Assembly (NCBI RefSeq): GCF_023910635.1
Contig: NZ_JAAVVZ010000002.1
Location: 186,001 to 250,000 of the forward strand
From: Sphingorhabdus sp.
GTDB taxonomy: Bacteria > Pseudomonadota > Alphaproteobacteria > Sphingomonadales > Sphingomonadaceae
Direction: 5' to 3'
Length of the DNA: 64,000 nt
Shown: positions 9,430 through 18,294 of the stretch, one piece after another
Numbering within the stretch: position 1 is the stretch's first letter
Layout: every line of letters starts with the position of its first letter
Translations under genes and position numbers: made by a program
Notes under the pieces: model-generated
The model's database searches: none
What the model saw: only the letters and a program-made list of their open reading frames with translations
Told to the model about the DNA's origin: nothing

Positions 9430-10455
9430 ATGGCAGTCAAAGCCACATCATTTGATATTGCGCAGCTTGCTGGCGTGTCGCAGCCGACGGTATCGCGTGC
9501 ACTGCGCGGTAACTCAAACGTATCAGAGCAAACGCGGCTGCGGATTGAAGCAATTGCAAAGCAGCTCAATTACAAGGTCGACAAAAACGCCTCCAATTTG
9601 CGTCTGCAAGAGACAAGGACGCTGGCTTTGTTGTTCTTTGAAGAGCGTTCGCCGGACGATACCCGTATCAACCCATTTTTCTTGTCTATGCTTGGGTCTC
9701 TTACCCGAACCTGCGCGCAGCGTGGATATGATCTGCTAATCTCATTCCAGCAACTGTCGGCTAATTGGCATGTCGATTATGAAGACAGCCGCAAGGCGGA
9801 CGGTATAATCTTACTCGGTTACGGCGATTACGAACTCTACCGCGCCAAACTTGAGCAACTCGTTGAACAAGGGACCCGTTTCGTCCGTTGGGGCTTCGCG
9901 CAAGAGGGACAGCCGGGCACGACAATCGGCTGTGATAACTTCCGTGGCGGCATTGATGCTGCACGGCATCTGTTACAGCATGGTCGGCGCCATATCGCCT
10001 TTCTCGGCGATGCCAGCAGCCATTATCCGGAGTTTCAGGATCGCTATCGCGGCTCTTGCGAAGCTCAAGGTGGAGAAGGCATCATTGCGAACCCAAAATT
10101 GCAGGTCGATGCCCTAAACGCTCAAGACGATGGTTATGAGGCCGCGATGCGGTTGATTGAAAGCGGGGAGAAATTCGACGCCATATTTGCGGCAAGCGAC
10201 ACAATAGCCATTGGCGCCATGCGCGCCTTACGGGAGCGTGGGCTTGATATACCTTCTGACGTCGCGATTATCGGGTTTGACGACATTCCAGCAGCTAGCC
10301 TAACGCATCCACCATTGACCACGATCCAACAGGATTATCGCCTCGCCGGCGAAATATTGGTTGACGGTGTGCTTAAGCAAATCCGTAACGAACAGGTGCC
10401 CACTGCGGTGCTGCCCGCGAAGTTGATCGTGCGCAAGTCGTGCGGGTCACAGTGA
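9430..10455 (+). CDS. LacI/GalR-family transcriptional regulator of the alpha-glucan locus
   Basis: This 341-residue LacI-family repressor has an N-terminal helix-turn-helix (SFDIAQLAGVSQPTVSRAL, about residues 7-25), then the hinge helix region, then a periplasmic-binding-protein-like sugar-binding domain with the typical C-terminal DVAIIGFDDIP block. It is divergent from the receptor-enzyme operon and 111 bases ahead of the MFS transporter gene. It therefore probably represses both until a maltose-type sugar binds. Three sites with the ATACGT core (9268, 9388, 10468) are the suggested targets. Confidence 0.92.
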   Translation: MAVKATSFDIAQLAGVSQPTVSRALRGNSNVSEQTRLRIEAIAKQLNYKVDKNASNLRLQETRTLALLFFEERSPDDTRINPFFLSMLGSLTRTCAQRGYDLLISFQQLSANWHVDYEDSRKADGIILLGYGDYELYRAKLEQLVEQGTRFVRWGFAQEGQPGTTIGCDNFRGGIDAARHLLQHGRRHIAFLGDASSHYPEFQDRYRGSCEAQGGEGIIANPKLQVDALNAQDDGYEAAMRLIESGEKFDAIFAASDTIAIGAMRALRERGLDIPSDVAIIGFDDIPAASLTHPPLTTIQQDYRLAGEILVDGVLKQIRNEQVPTAVLPAKLIVRKSCGSQ

Positions 10456-10467
10456 ACGATTCAACTC

Positions 10468-10485
10468 CTTATACGTATGCGTAAG
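10468..10485. promoter_or_regulatory. Candidate LacI-family operator before the MFS transporter
   Basis: CTTATACGTATGCGTAAG is a near-palindrome with CTTA/TAAG arms enclosing ATACGTAT. It lies between the regulator stop (10455) and the transporter start (10567), so the transporter may have its own regulated promoter. Its similarity to the 9388 site is direct; its function is inferred. Confidence 0.55.
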
Positions 10486-10566
10486 TTGCAAATCCCGCGC
10501 TGAGCATTGCGAGGGCGTCTATATTCTGCCAGCCTAAGCGCATAAAAATATGTTCGGGAGAGGGTG

Positions 10567-12057
10567 ATGGAAAAGCCGCGTCAGGGCTTTTGGGGGCTGT
10601 GGAACATCAGCTTTGGATTCTTCGGAATTCAAATCGGCTTCGCGTTGCAGAATGCAAACATGTCGCGAATATTCCAGTCCTTGGGCGAGAGCCTCGATAA
10701 CTTGACTGTCTTATGGATTGCCGCGCCGCTAACCGGGCTCTTGGTGCAGCCTATTATCGGCCATATGAGCGATAGGACATGGTTGGGGAAGCTGGGCCGA
10801 AGACGTCCCTATTTCTTGGCGGGATCAATCATGGCGTCTTTGGCGCTATTTATTATGCCGCTGTCTCCCGCTTTGTGGGTAGCTGCAGTTATGTTGTGGA
10901 TCTTGGATGCGGCAATTAACGTATCAATGGAGCCATTTCGTGCATTTGTGGGCGATATGCTGCGCAAGGATCAGCATACCGTGGGCTATTCGCTGCAAAC
11001 GGCATTCATCGGCGCAGGCGCCGTCGTAGGTTCGATTTTTCCTTGGGCGCTTGATCAATTTGGGGTTGCCAACGAAGTTGTGGGTGGCGGCATCCCCGAC
11101 ACCGTCAAATATAGCTTCTGGTTCGGCGGCCTTGTTTATCTGCTATCTGTATTGTGGACCGTTTTCACGACCCAAGAATATAGTCCAGACCAATTGCGTG
11201 CGTTCGATACCGATGGCCATGAAGACGCGCAGTCAACCGTCCGCGCACTTGCGGCCCGTTCACAGACAAGTGCATTTGTTTGGATTGGCGCAGGGTTATT
11301 GGTCGCAGCTCTTGTCGAACTGTCTGGCCTTGAAAAAGAAATGTTCCTGCTTGCGGCTTTATTGGCAACTTATGGCTTAGCCAGCATCATCGCTATTCAG
11401 CTTGCGAAGAGTGGCCGTGGCAACAATATGTTGAGCGACATTGTCGGGGATTTTTCCGGCATGCCTGACATCATGAAAAAGCTCGCGCTGACGCAGTTTT
11501 TTTCCTGGTCGGCTTTATTCATCATGTGGATATACACCACCCCAGTCGTTGCCCAATATGCGTTTGGTTCAAATGACCCAAATTCTGCTGCTTATAATGA
11601 GGGTGGAAACTGGGTTGGGATATTGTTCGCGGTGTATAATGGCGTGGCCGCTTTGGCAGCCTTGTTCCTGTTGCCAACTATGGCGCAGCGTTTTGGTAAA
11701 GTGCGTACGCATATGATCTGCTTGCTTGCAGGTTCCGCTGGTTTTGCGGCATTCTTGTTCATCCGCGAACCGCAAATCCTCCTGTTCGCCGAAATCGGCA
11801 TCGGCATCGCGTGGGCCTCAATTCTCGCGATGCCTTATGCCATTCTTGCGTCGAGCCTGCCGCAGCAGAAACTCGGCATATATATGGGATTGTTCAACGT
11901 ATTCATCGTCGTGCCACAGCTTTTGGTGGCGACAGCCATGGGAACAGTGCTGAAGCATTTTTTCCCAACAGAACCCATCTGGACTATGGCGTTTGCCGCA
12001 ATTGTTATGGCACTGGCGGCGCTGGCGATGTTGCGTATCAAGGAAACACCGAACTAA
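10567..12057 (+). CDS. MFS sugar transporter (maltose/oligosaccharide:H+ symporter type)
   Basis: This 496-residue inner-membrane protein has about twelve hydrophobic segments and MFS signatures (an N-terminal GHMSDRTWLGKLGRRRPY loop, a central hydrophilic loop, GIAWASILAMPYAIL in the second half). It resembles the SLC45-like/MalA-type MFS proteins found in Caulobacter and sphingomonad maltose loci. It likely moves maltodextrins from periplasm to cytoplasm after uptake by the TonB receptor. GTG (10564) and ATG (10567) are adjacent; ATG follows the strong GGGAGAGGG ribosome site. It is the last gene of the locus on this strand. Confidence 0.9.
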   Translation: MEKPRQGFWGLWNISFGFFGIQIGFALQNANMSRIFQSLGESLDNLTVLWIAAPLTGLLVQPIIGHMSDRTWLGKLGRRRPYFLAGSIMASLALFIMPLSPALWVAAVMLWILDAAINVSMEPFRAFVGDMLRKDQHTVGYSLQTAFIGAGAVVGSIFPWALDQFGVANEVVGGGIPDTVKYSFWFGGLVYLLSVLWTVFTTQEYSPDQLRAFDTDGHEDAQSTVRALAARSQTSAFVWIGAGLLVAALVELSGLEKEMFLLAALLATYGLASIIAIQLAKSGRGNNMLSDIVGDFSGMPDIMKKLALTQFFSWSALFIMWIYTTPVVAQYAFGSNDPNSAAYNEGGNWVGILFAVYNGVAALAALFLLPTMAQRFGKVRTHMICLLAGSAGFAAFLFIREPQILLFAEIGIGIAWASILAMPYAILASSLPQQKLGIYMGLFNVFIVVPQLLVATAMGTVLKHFFPTEPIWTMAFAAIVMALAALAMLRIKETPN

Positions 12058-12150
12058 TTTCTGGGAATCAAATATGCCATAAGGCTTCAAAAATAGGAGA
12101 GAGTGGATAGCATTGGCACCCGGCGCACCTGCGTCAGCAGACTTGATTTA

Positions 12151-12293
12151 TAACGGTTTTGCACCGGTCACTTGAGAGTTAAACACTCATACAAGGAGAC
12201 CGAAGAGATGATGAGGCATATGGAAGATTTCAAGCAAGAGGCCGTCCGGATTGCGCTGACCAGTGGCTTGTAGTGACCGGCGCAAAGCCGTTA
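12151..12293. mobile_element. 143-bp inverted-repeat (MITE-like) element with a transposase orfA relic
   Basis: Two 20-base ends, 12151-12170 and 12274-12293, are inverted copies with 18 of 20 matches (TAACGGTTTTGCACCGGTCA versus TAACGGCTTTGCGCCGGTCA when reversed). Between them, ATG at 12208 opens a 21-codon frame, MEDFKQEAVRIALTSGL in its second part, that reads like the first residues of an IS3-type OrfA (FKxEAVRLAL) and then stops at 12273. I read this as a deletion derivative of an insertion sequence. The rest of the 495-base gap between the flanking transporter genes (12058-12552) shows no gene or clear signal. Confidence 0.55.
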
Positions 12294-12552
12294 CGCACAA
12301 CGCCATGCGTGCGCTCGACACCCGCCATTCACCGACCTCCTATTTTCCGCAAGTCGACGTGCCGATGTCAGCACTTCGTCCGACAGACGGCGCAAGTTTC
12401 TGCGCGTGGAAAGGGCACGCCCGATATTTAGATGTCATTGTTGTTGGGTAGGTTTTGACACAGGTTGCTTGGCCTGCGTGACAGCGGACTGCGTAAAATA
12501 TCTGCCGGGTAATTTTTCCCACACCGTATATCGAAGCCCAGTGACCAGTTTT

Positions 12553-13914
12553 TCATGAGCGTTTTAGGCGCAGCCGCCGCTGGCGCCGTGTCTCAATAGC
12601 GCTTTGCAACCGTGCATGCATGCGTCGGTCGATAGGATAAAAGCTGATTGCGAAGGCTGCTATAACTGCAAAGCCACCGGCCCCCAGGATCATAATGAGG
12701 CGCATCCTTTCAAGGGTTTCGGCTCCTTGAGCAACATTAGCACGATAGCCGATCGCCGATAAAAGCTCACCCAAAAATGCGGCCGCTAGGCCAAGCGCCG
12801 CTTTTTGGACGAGAGACACAAAACCAAAAACAGCGCCTTCAGAGCGGATGCCGCTTGTCCATTCGCCAAACTCGACCGTGTCGGGCATCATGGACCAAAA
12901 GCCCAGATAACTTGCCCCGGCACCAAAACCGATAACGGCAATGGGTATAAACATTGCCGTACCATGCGAGGGCGAGAACCATAGAAGCACATAGCCTGCT
13001 AAGCCTATAGCTGCCCCTGATAGCCACATTGTCCGTTTGGACGTTCGCTTCATAACGGCTGTCCATACAGGCATCGAAATAGCAACCGCAGCAGTAAGCA
13101 TCGTCAACGCCAGACCAATCAGGTCAGGCCGATCAACCGCATATTTGAAGTAATATGGCAATGTTTTCGAAAACAGGGTGCTGCCGAAAGCGCCAGCCAG
13201 CATTGCAGCGCACACAACCCAAAATGCGCTGTTACGGCGGAGCATGACAATCATCTCTCGCGCAGTGGGCGACACCTCATCAGGCGCATCTGCGATTTCG
13301 CGCGTGGTGGCAAAGACGACCGTGAAAACAATCGAGGCGATTAATCCGTAAACAATTGCGGTCCAGAAGAAACCTGTGCTGCCTCCGCCGAAGAGCTCGA
13401 CGAGCTTAAGAGTGGAAAAAGCTGCGAAGAGACCACATGAAGTTGCAGCGATCATGCGAATGCTTGCCAGAACGCCACGTTCGTGGCTGTCGCCAGTCAT
13501 AGTCGCGGACAAGGCCAGATAGGGCATCGAAACCACCGCATAAAGCGTCCTGAAGACGATATGGGCGGACGCCGCAAACAAAATAAGCGCCGATCCTTCA
13601 AGATTAACTGGAAGAAAAATCAGCGCCCAGGACGCAGCCAGAGGTAAGCCTCCAAAAATCAGATATGGGCGGTAGCGTCCCCAACGGGTTCGCGTTCGGT
13701 TGGCTACATAACCCATAACTGGGTCGAACACGGCATCCCACACAAGCGCTCCTGCAAAAACCCATCCTGCAGTCGACGGTGAAAGGCCCAGCACGTCCGT
13801 GTAGTAAAATAAGAGGTAAAGCGACGCCGTGGTAAAAAACAGGTTGAACCCAAAATCACCCACTCCATAGCCAAGCCGGCGACCGAAGGGCAGAACGGGG
13901 CCAGATATGCTCAC
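12553..13914 (-). CDS. MFS transporter of the glycoside-pentoside-hexuronide (GPH) family
   Basis: This 453-residue polytopic membrane protein resembles the MelB-type GPH cation symporters: LGYGVGDFGFNLFF at the N-terminus, then DPVMGYVANRTRTRWGRYRPY in the first cytoplasmic loop and about twelve membrane segments. It probably imports the glycoside handled by the adjacent GH3 enzyme. The ATG overlaps the GH3 stop as ATGA (13911-13914). It is the last gene of the second catabolic operon. Confidence 0.9.
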   Translation of the reverse strand: MSISGPVLPFGRRLGYGVGDFGFNLFFTTASLYLLFYYTDVLGLSPSTAGWVFAGALVWDAVFDPVMGYVANRTRTRWGRYRPYLIFGGLPLAASWALIFLPVNLEGSALILFAASAHIVFRTLYAVVSMPYLALSATMTGDSHERGVLASIRMIAATSCGLFAAFSTLKLVELFGGGSTGFFWTAIVYGLIASIVFTVVFATTREIADAPDEVSPTAREMIVMLRRNSAFWVVCAAMLAGAFGSTLFSKTLPYYFKYAVDRPDLIGLALTMLTAAVAISMPVWTAVMKRTSKRTMWLSGAAIGLAGYVLLWFSPSHGTAMFIPIAVIGFGAGASYLGFWSMMPDTVEFGEWTSGIRSEGAVFGFVSLVQKAALGLAAAFLGELLSAIGYRANVAQGAETLERMRLIMILGAGGFAVIAAFAISFYPIDRRMHARLQSAIETRRQRRLRLKRS

Positions 13915-15992
13915 AACGCAAACTCGCGCATTAAGTGACTCCCGGTCGACGACCCACCAACCAAGATCTTGTGCTGACCCGCCTCAAGCTGCCATTGGTG
14001 CGTTGCGGGGTCCCGATATTGCAGGTCCGCAATGTTGATCGTCATATATACGATCTTTGTTTCGCCAGGCTCAAGCCTAACCCTGGCAAAAGCTTTCAGT
14101 GATTTTTTAGGTCTGGGTGTAATGCTCCCCGGAAAACCGACATAACATTGTACGATTTCATCTGCCCCAATACTGCCGCTGTTGCAGACCGCAACAGACA
14201 CATGGATTGCGTCGCTTGCGCGGGTAATTTTTAAAGCGCGATATTCGAAACTTGCGTAAGACAACCCATGGCCAAAGGCGTATCGCGGGATTAATTGATC
14301 CTGTTCAAACTTCGCATAGCCATGCCAATATTGGTATTCGATAGATAGAGCGTCCCGGTCAAAATGCGGATAGTCGGACGCGTTTTGTGCTACGGTAAAC
14401 GGCAATTTGCCTGAAGGTGAAATGTCTCCAAACAACAATCGGGCAAGGGCCGCGCCGCCTTGCATGCCTGCATAAAATGTTTGCATTATCGCATTTGCAT
14501 TAACGCGCCACGCTTCGACCATGACCGCAGATCCCGCCACAATGACCACTATCACAGGGGTTCCGGACGCGGCGGCAGCATTGATCAACGCGATTTGGGA
14601 CTCCGGTAGACCAAGGTTAAGACGATCGCCGCCTATAGACTTCGGGCGAGGAGGAGCATTTTCACGCGCAGCGACAATTTCAGGTGGCAAGCTGGCTTCG
14701 GAGCCAGCTTGGCCCAATGTAATATCGCCGGGAATAAATTCACCTTCATCCTCGGCTGTATAACCAACCACCACAACCGCTACATCCGCTGCTGCTGCAA
14801 CAGCCGTAGCTGTAGATAAATCGTCTTCGTCAGCTGTGGTGATCGTTCCCGTCGAAGGATGGCCCTTTATTCCTGCCAAGATCGAAATGATGTGTGGCGC
14901 ACGAACGCGGCTTGACCCATTGTCGCCTGTGTTTTCAATTGCTGCTAACTTACCTAGCAGGGCAACATTAGAACCAGATGTTAAGGGCAGGACACCATCG
15001 TTTTCCAGCAAGACTGCTGACTTCTCAGCGGCCTCTCGCGCAAGTGCGATATGGGCCGGGCATGCAACCAGGTCCAACGGATATTCAGGCAGCGGGTCTT
15101 CAGCTCTGGAAAAGCGCAGCTGCGTTGCAAGGATTCGGCGGCATGCCGTGTCGACCACATAAGGCTCAATTAAACCCCCTTCGACGGCGGCAATAAGCCT
15201 GTCTCCCCAGCGCAAGGGCTCTGGGTTTTCTATGTCGAGCCCCGCGGCTGCGCCATATGGCTCATAAACACCCTTCACCCAGTCAGAATGCACAAATCCT
15301 TTAAAGCCCCACTCGCCGCGCAAAATATCTGTCAGAAGATGTCTATTTTGGCCGCAATATTCGCCATTCACCTTATTGTAAGAACTCATGACGCTCGCAA
15401 CGCCGGCATCTAAACACATTTTAAAATGCGGAAGATAGACTTCGTGCAACGTGCGTTCGTCCAGCCTCACATCAACAAAGAACCGGGCATTCTCCATGCT
15501 GTTGGCAGCAAAATGTTTGACGGTAGCGATGACATTATGCGTCTGTATCCCCAACCCAAGTGCAGTCCCCATAGCGCCTAGATGAAACTGATCTTCACCA
15601 TATGTCTCCTGCGCTCGGCCCCACGCCGGGTGCCTCAGCAGGTTTATACAAACCGCGCCCGACAAGGTGCAGCCCTGCGCCCGAATTTCTCTCCCCATTG
15701 CCTCCCCGATCCGGTGCTCAAGATCGACATCAAAGCTTGCCCCACGGGCCATTGTACAAGGAAAACATGTCGATTGTCCGCGCGCAACACCGCGCGGCCC
15801 GTCCGTAAAAAAAAGGGGTGGGATACCGAGTCTTTCGATGCCTGATCCTGCGCGATAAGGGCGAGCACCCCATAACCCGCCATCTTCGGCATAAGCCTTG
15901 AAAAACCCGTTACCCGACATCATTCCAACTTTTTCTGTCAGGGTTGCCGTGTTTAGCATTTCGTCGGCTTCTGCTTCAAAATCCATAATCAT
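13911..15992 (-). CDS. GH3 family beta-glucosidase
   Basis: This 693-residue glycoside hydrolase family 3 enzyme removes terminal beta-linked sugars. Visible marks are FFTDGPRGVARG and KHFAANSMENAR in the barrel, and GFKGFVHSDWVKG, whose Asp (about residue 237 from this start) is the GH3 nucleophile. The alpha/beta sandwich and a C-terminal fibronectin-III-like domain (ending around VGGSSTGSHLMREFAL) follow. There is no signal peptide, so it is probably cytoplasmic. A longer frame reaches 16019, but ATG 15992 makes an ATGA overlap with the preceding esterase gene (15989-15992), the same junction style as elsewhere in this window, so I prefer it. Confidence 0.93.
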   Translation of the reverse strand: MIMDFEAEADEMLNTATLTEKVGMMSGNGFFKAYAEDGGLWGARPYRAGSGIERLGIPPLFFTDGPRGVARGQSTCFPCTMARGASFDVDLEHRIGEAMGREIRAQGCTLSGAVCINLLRHPAWGRAQETYGEDQFHLGAMGTALGLGIQTHNVIATVKHFAANSMENARFFVDVRLDERTLHEVYLPHFKMCLDAGVASVMSSYNKVNGEYCGQNRHLLTDILRGEWGFKGFVHSDWVKGVYEPYGAAAGLDIENPEPLRWGDRLIAAVEGGLIEPYVVDTACRRILATQLRFSRAEDPLPEYPLDLVACPAHIALAREAAEKSAVLLENDGVLPLTSGSNVALLGKLAAIENTGDNGSSRVRAPHIISILAGIKGHPSTGTITTADEDDLSTATAVAAAADVAVVVVGYTAEDEGEFIPGDITLGQAGSEASLPPEIVAARENAPPRPKSIGGDRLNLGLPESQIALINAAAASGTPVIVVIVAGSAVMVEAWRVNANAIMQTFYAGMQGGAALARLLFGDISPSGKLPFTVAQNASDYPHFDRDALSIEYQYWHGYAKFEQDQLIPRYAFGHGLSYASFEYRALKITRASDAIHVSVAVCNSGSIGADEIVQCYVGFPGSITPRPKKSLKAFARVRLEPGETKIVYMTINIADLQYRDPATHQWQLEAGQHKILVGGSSTGSHLMREFAL

Positions 15993-16900
15993 TCCTTGTG
16001 GTTGAGCCATTTGCGGCAAAATAATCCGACTTCTTTAACGGACGCTGCTGCTTCGGGAACTAGGTCGCCATAGGCGGGCCATGCATGGGTCATACCCTGC
16101 CAAATCTGCAAACGCACATTGCGGCCAGCAGCTTCCATTCGGTCTACTATCATCTGAGCGTCATCATACAAGATTTCATCGCTACCCACTTGCACTAGCA
16201 AAGGTGGCATGTCGTGAAGATCAGCTAACGCCGGCGATACATTTGGATCACAAGTTGGAACGCCTCCGCAGTAACGCTCGGCATCCAGCGTCAACCCGCG
16301 CTTTGACAGCATAATTTCTGCTGCAGACTTTGTGTTGATAGAGTTATTTGCAAGCGTAAGATCAGCCCATGGGCTCACAAGTGCTATTGCTGCGGGTCGT
16401 GATAGCCCTTGGCTTAGAACGCGCCGAACTAACGCCAGTGCCAACCCTCCGCCTGCGGAATCGCCGATTATCGCGGTAGGCATATTCTCACTGACACCCT
16501 TCCAAACATTCGTCGCGTCATCGACTGCTGCAGGATATGGATGCTCAGGCGCTAATCTGTAATCGATAGACCAAACCCGTGCCCCGCTAGCTAGGGCATA
16601 TTTTGCTGCCATCCGTAGATGCGTATCAGCCGATCCAACCACATATGCACCGCCATGCAGATACACGGCTTGACCCGACCATGAAGGAGGATCGATTTGC
16701 AAGACCCTGATGGCGTTAATTACCGTGTCAGTTACCGTAACATCTCTGGGTCGGGGGACGGCGGCGGCCATAGCTTTGAGCCGGGCACGCCGGATTTCGA
16801 GGTCCGTGTCTGCATCGTCGCCATGCATCGCCAGCAATGCCCGAAAATGGGCCAGGCCTCTCAGTCCTTCCGGTGTGGCCAAAACAGTCTCGGTGGTCAT
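15989..16900 (-). CDS. Alpha/beta hydrolase, hormone-sensitive-lipase-like esterase
   Basis: This 303-residue alpha/beta hydrolase-3 family protein has the oxyanion motif HGGAYVVG (about 82-89), nucleophile GDSAGG (Ser near 148), an acidic residue in VGSDEILYDD (about 238) and His in GMTHAWP (about 270). It has no signal peptide. It likely cleaves an ester on the compound handled by this operon (deacetylation or deacylation before GH3 action); this is inferred from position between a sulfatase and GH3. It begins two bases after the sulfatase stop. Confidence 0.9.
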   Translation of the reverse strand: MTTETVLATPEGLRGLAHFRALLAMHGDDADTDLEIRRARLKAMAAAVPRPRDVTVTDTVINAIRVLQIDPPSWSGQAVYLHGGAYVVGSADTHLRMAAKYALASGARVWSIDYRLAPEHPYPAAVDDATNVWKGVSENMPTAIIGDSAGGGLALALVRRVLSQGLSRPAAIALVSPWADLTLANNSINTKSAAEIMLSKRGLTLDAERYCGGVPTCDPNVSPALADLHDMPPLLVQVGSDEILYDDAQMIVDRMEAAGRNVRLQIWQGMTHAWPAYGDLVPEAAASVKEVGLFCRKWLNHKE

Positions 16901-16902
16901 GG

Positions 16903-18294
16903 TTAGCTAGCCGACGGGACGGAATCAGGAACCTGATTGACGCCGAGTGGTTCAAACATATCACGCGCGGACTTGAATTGTGCCGCCATTTGCGCAGCTA
17001 TTGCAGGATATCTCGGCGCAAGGTTGATTGTCTCACCTGGGTCGCGGGTAACATCAAACAATAAGGGGTATCCAATTGCGGCAAGAGGCACATTATAGGG
17101 ACGATAATAACTACGACCAACATACTTCCACTGTGGTGTCCGTAATGCGGCCACGCGTTCGTTATTAAATAGGATCAATTGGGTATGTGGCGAAGCTGCA
17201 CCGCCTTGCCAGGTTGGTAGCAAATCGCGCCCGTCGATCGTTACCCCCGAGGGCAGCGGTACGCCCGCAACGCTGGCGATGGTTGGCAGCAGGTCAATGT
17301 TCATGCCGATGGCGTCGGTTGTCCGCGCGCGAAGCGTTCCCGGCCAACTGGCGATCATCGGTACCAAATAGCCGCCATCCCATCCGGCCCCGCCCTTGCG
17401 TCCCTGATGCGGACCGGCCGAGCCTTCGAACCAGGGACCGTTGTCGCTGGTAAACATTATGAGGGTATCACGCGTGAGACCAGATTTGGCAACTGCCGCT
17501 ACGACGCGTCCTACAGCAGCGTCGAGTTCTTCCACGACATCACCGTAAACCGAAGCTGCGGACCTTCCTGCATGTGCGGGTCCCGGACGGAGTGGAATAT
17601 GGGGGGCACTTGGCGTGAGCATAAGGAAAAAGGGGCGCGCCGCATTGGCTTTAATGAAGTCGATGCCAGCATCAAAAAACTGTTCCGTCAGCTTCTCCTG
17701 CACCGCAGGTTCATCCGAAAGGCTTCCATCCTTGTTACTTCGGTAGAAGTTTAGTGGCCGCATATCATTTGAGTAAGGGATGCCGGCAAAGCTATCGAAC
17801 CCGTGCACCATCGGAGGCCACGACGGCGCAGCATGGCCAAGGTGCCATTTGCCCGCCAGCATCGTTTTGTAAGTAGGACTAAGCAGGTCAGCTATGGTTA
17901 CTTCACTAAGTGGCAACCCTTTACTGTCCTTGACCGCGATGACTTCATGCGCGAGTCCCGTTCGAATGGGATAGCGCCCAGTTAACATCCCTGCTCGTGA
18001 AGGTGTGCAAACGTTGGCCGACGCGTAAAAGTCGGTCATCCGCACCCCGCGCCGGGCCAAGGCGTCCAGATGTGGGGTCTTGATAAACGGCGAGCCATAG
18101 CAGCCAACGTCGCCCCAACCGAGATCATCGGCGACAATTAGAATAATGTTCGGTCGGCGCCGCGACCGTGCCTGCAACGGAATTGCCGACGCTGCCGTCG
18201 CCAACCCCATCGTTGCAAGCACCGATCTGCGATCAATGTTCAATACGTCCCGCGAGTCAGTCTCCAGTCGCTTACTCTGGCGGTCATTGTCCAA
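16903..18294 (-). CDS. Secreted sulfatase (type I, formylglycine-dependent)
   Basis: This 463-residue sulfatase of the alkaline-phosphatase fold removes sulfate esters. The active-site motif CTPSR (Cys near 96, to be converted to formylglycine) and the metal-binding IVADDLGWGDVGCYG are present, as is TSDNGPWFEG later. The N-terminus has a twin-arginine-like leader (DRRSVLATMGLATAAS), so it is probably exported folded to the periplasm. It overlaps the end of the upstream TonB receptor gene by 11 bases. No formylglycine-generating enzyme gene is in this window. The substrate is not deducible from sequence alone. Confidence 0.92.
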   Translation of the reverse strand: MDNDRQSKRLETDSRDVLNIDRRSVLATMGLATAASAIPLQARSRRRPNIILIVADDLGWGDVGCYGSPFIKTPHLDALARRGVRMTDFYASANVCTPSRAGMLTGRYPIRTGLAHEVIAVKDSKGLPLSEVTIADLLSPTYKTMLAGKWHLGHAAPSWPPMVHGFDSFAGIPYSNDMRPLNFYRSNKDGSLSDEPAVQEKLTEQFFDAGIDFIKANAARPFFLMLTPSAPHIPLRPGPAHAGRSAASVYGDVVEELDAAVGRVVAAVAKSGLTRDTLIMFTSDNGPWFEGSAGPHQGRKGGAGWDGGYLVPMIASWPGTLRARTTDAIGMNIDLLPTIASVAGVPLPSGVTIDGRDLLPTWQGGAASPHTQLILFNNERVAALRTPQWKYVGRSYYRPYNVPLAAIGYPLLFDVTRDPGETINLAPRYPAIAAQMAAQFKSARDMFEPLGVNQVPDSVPSAS

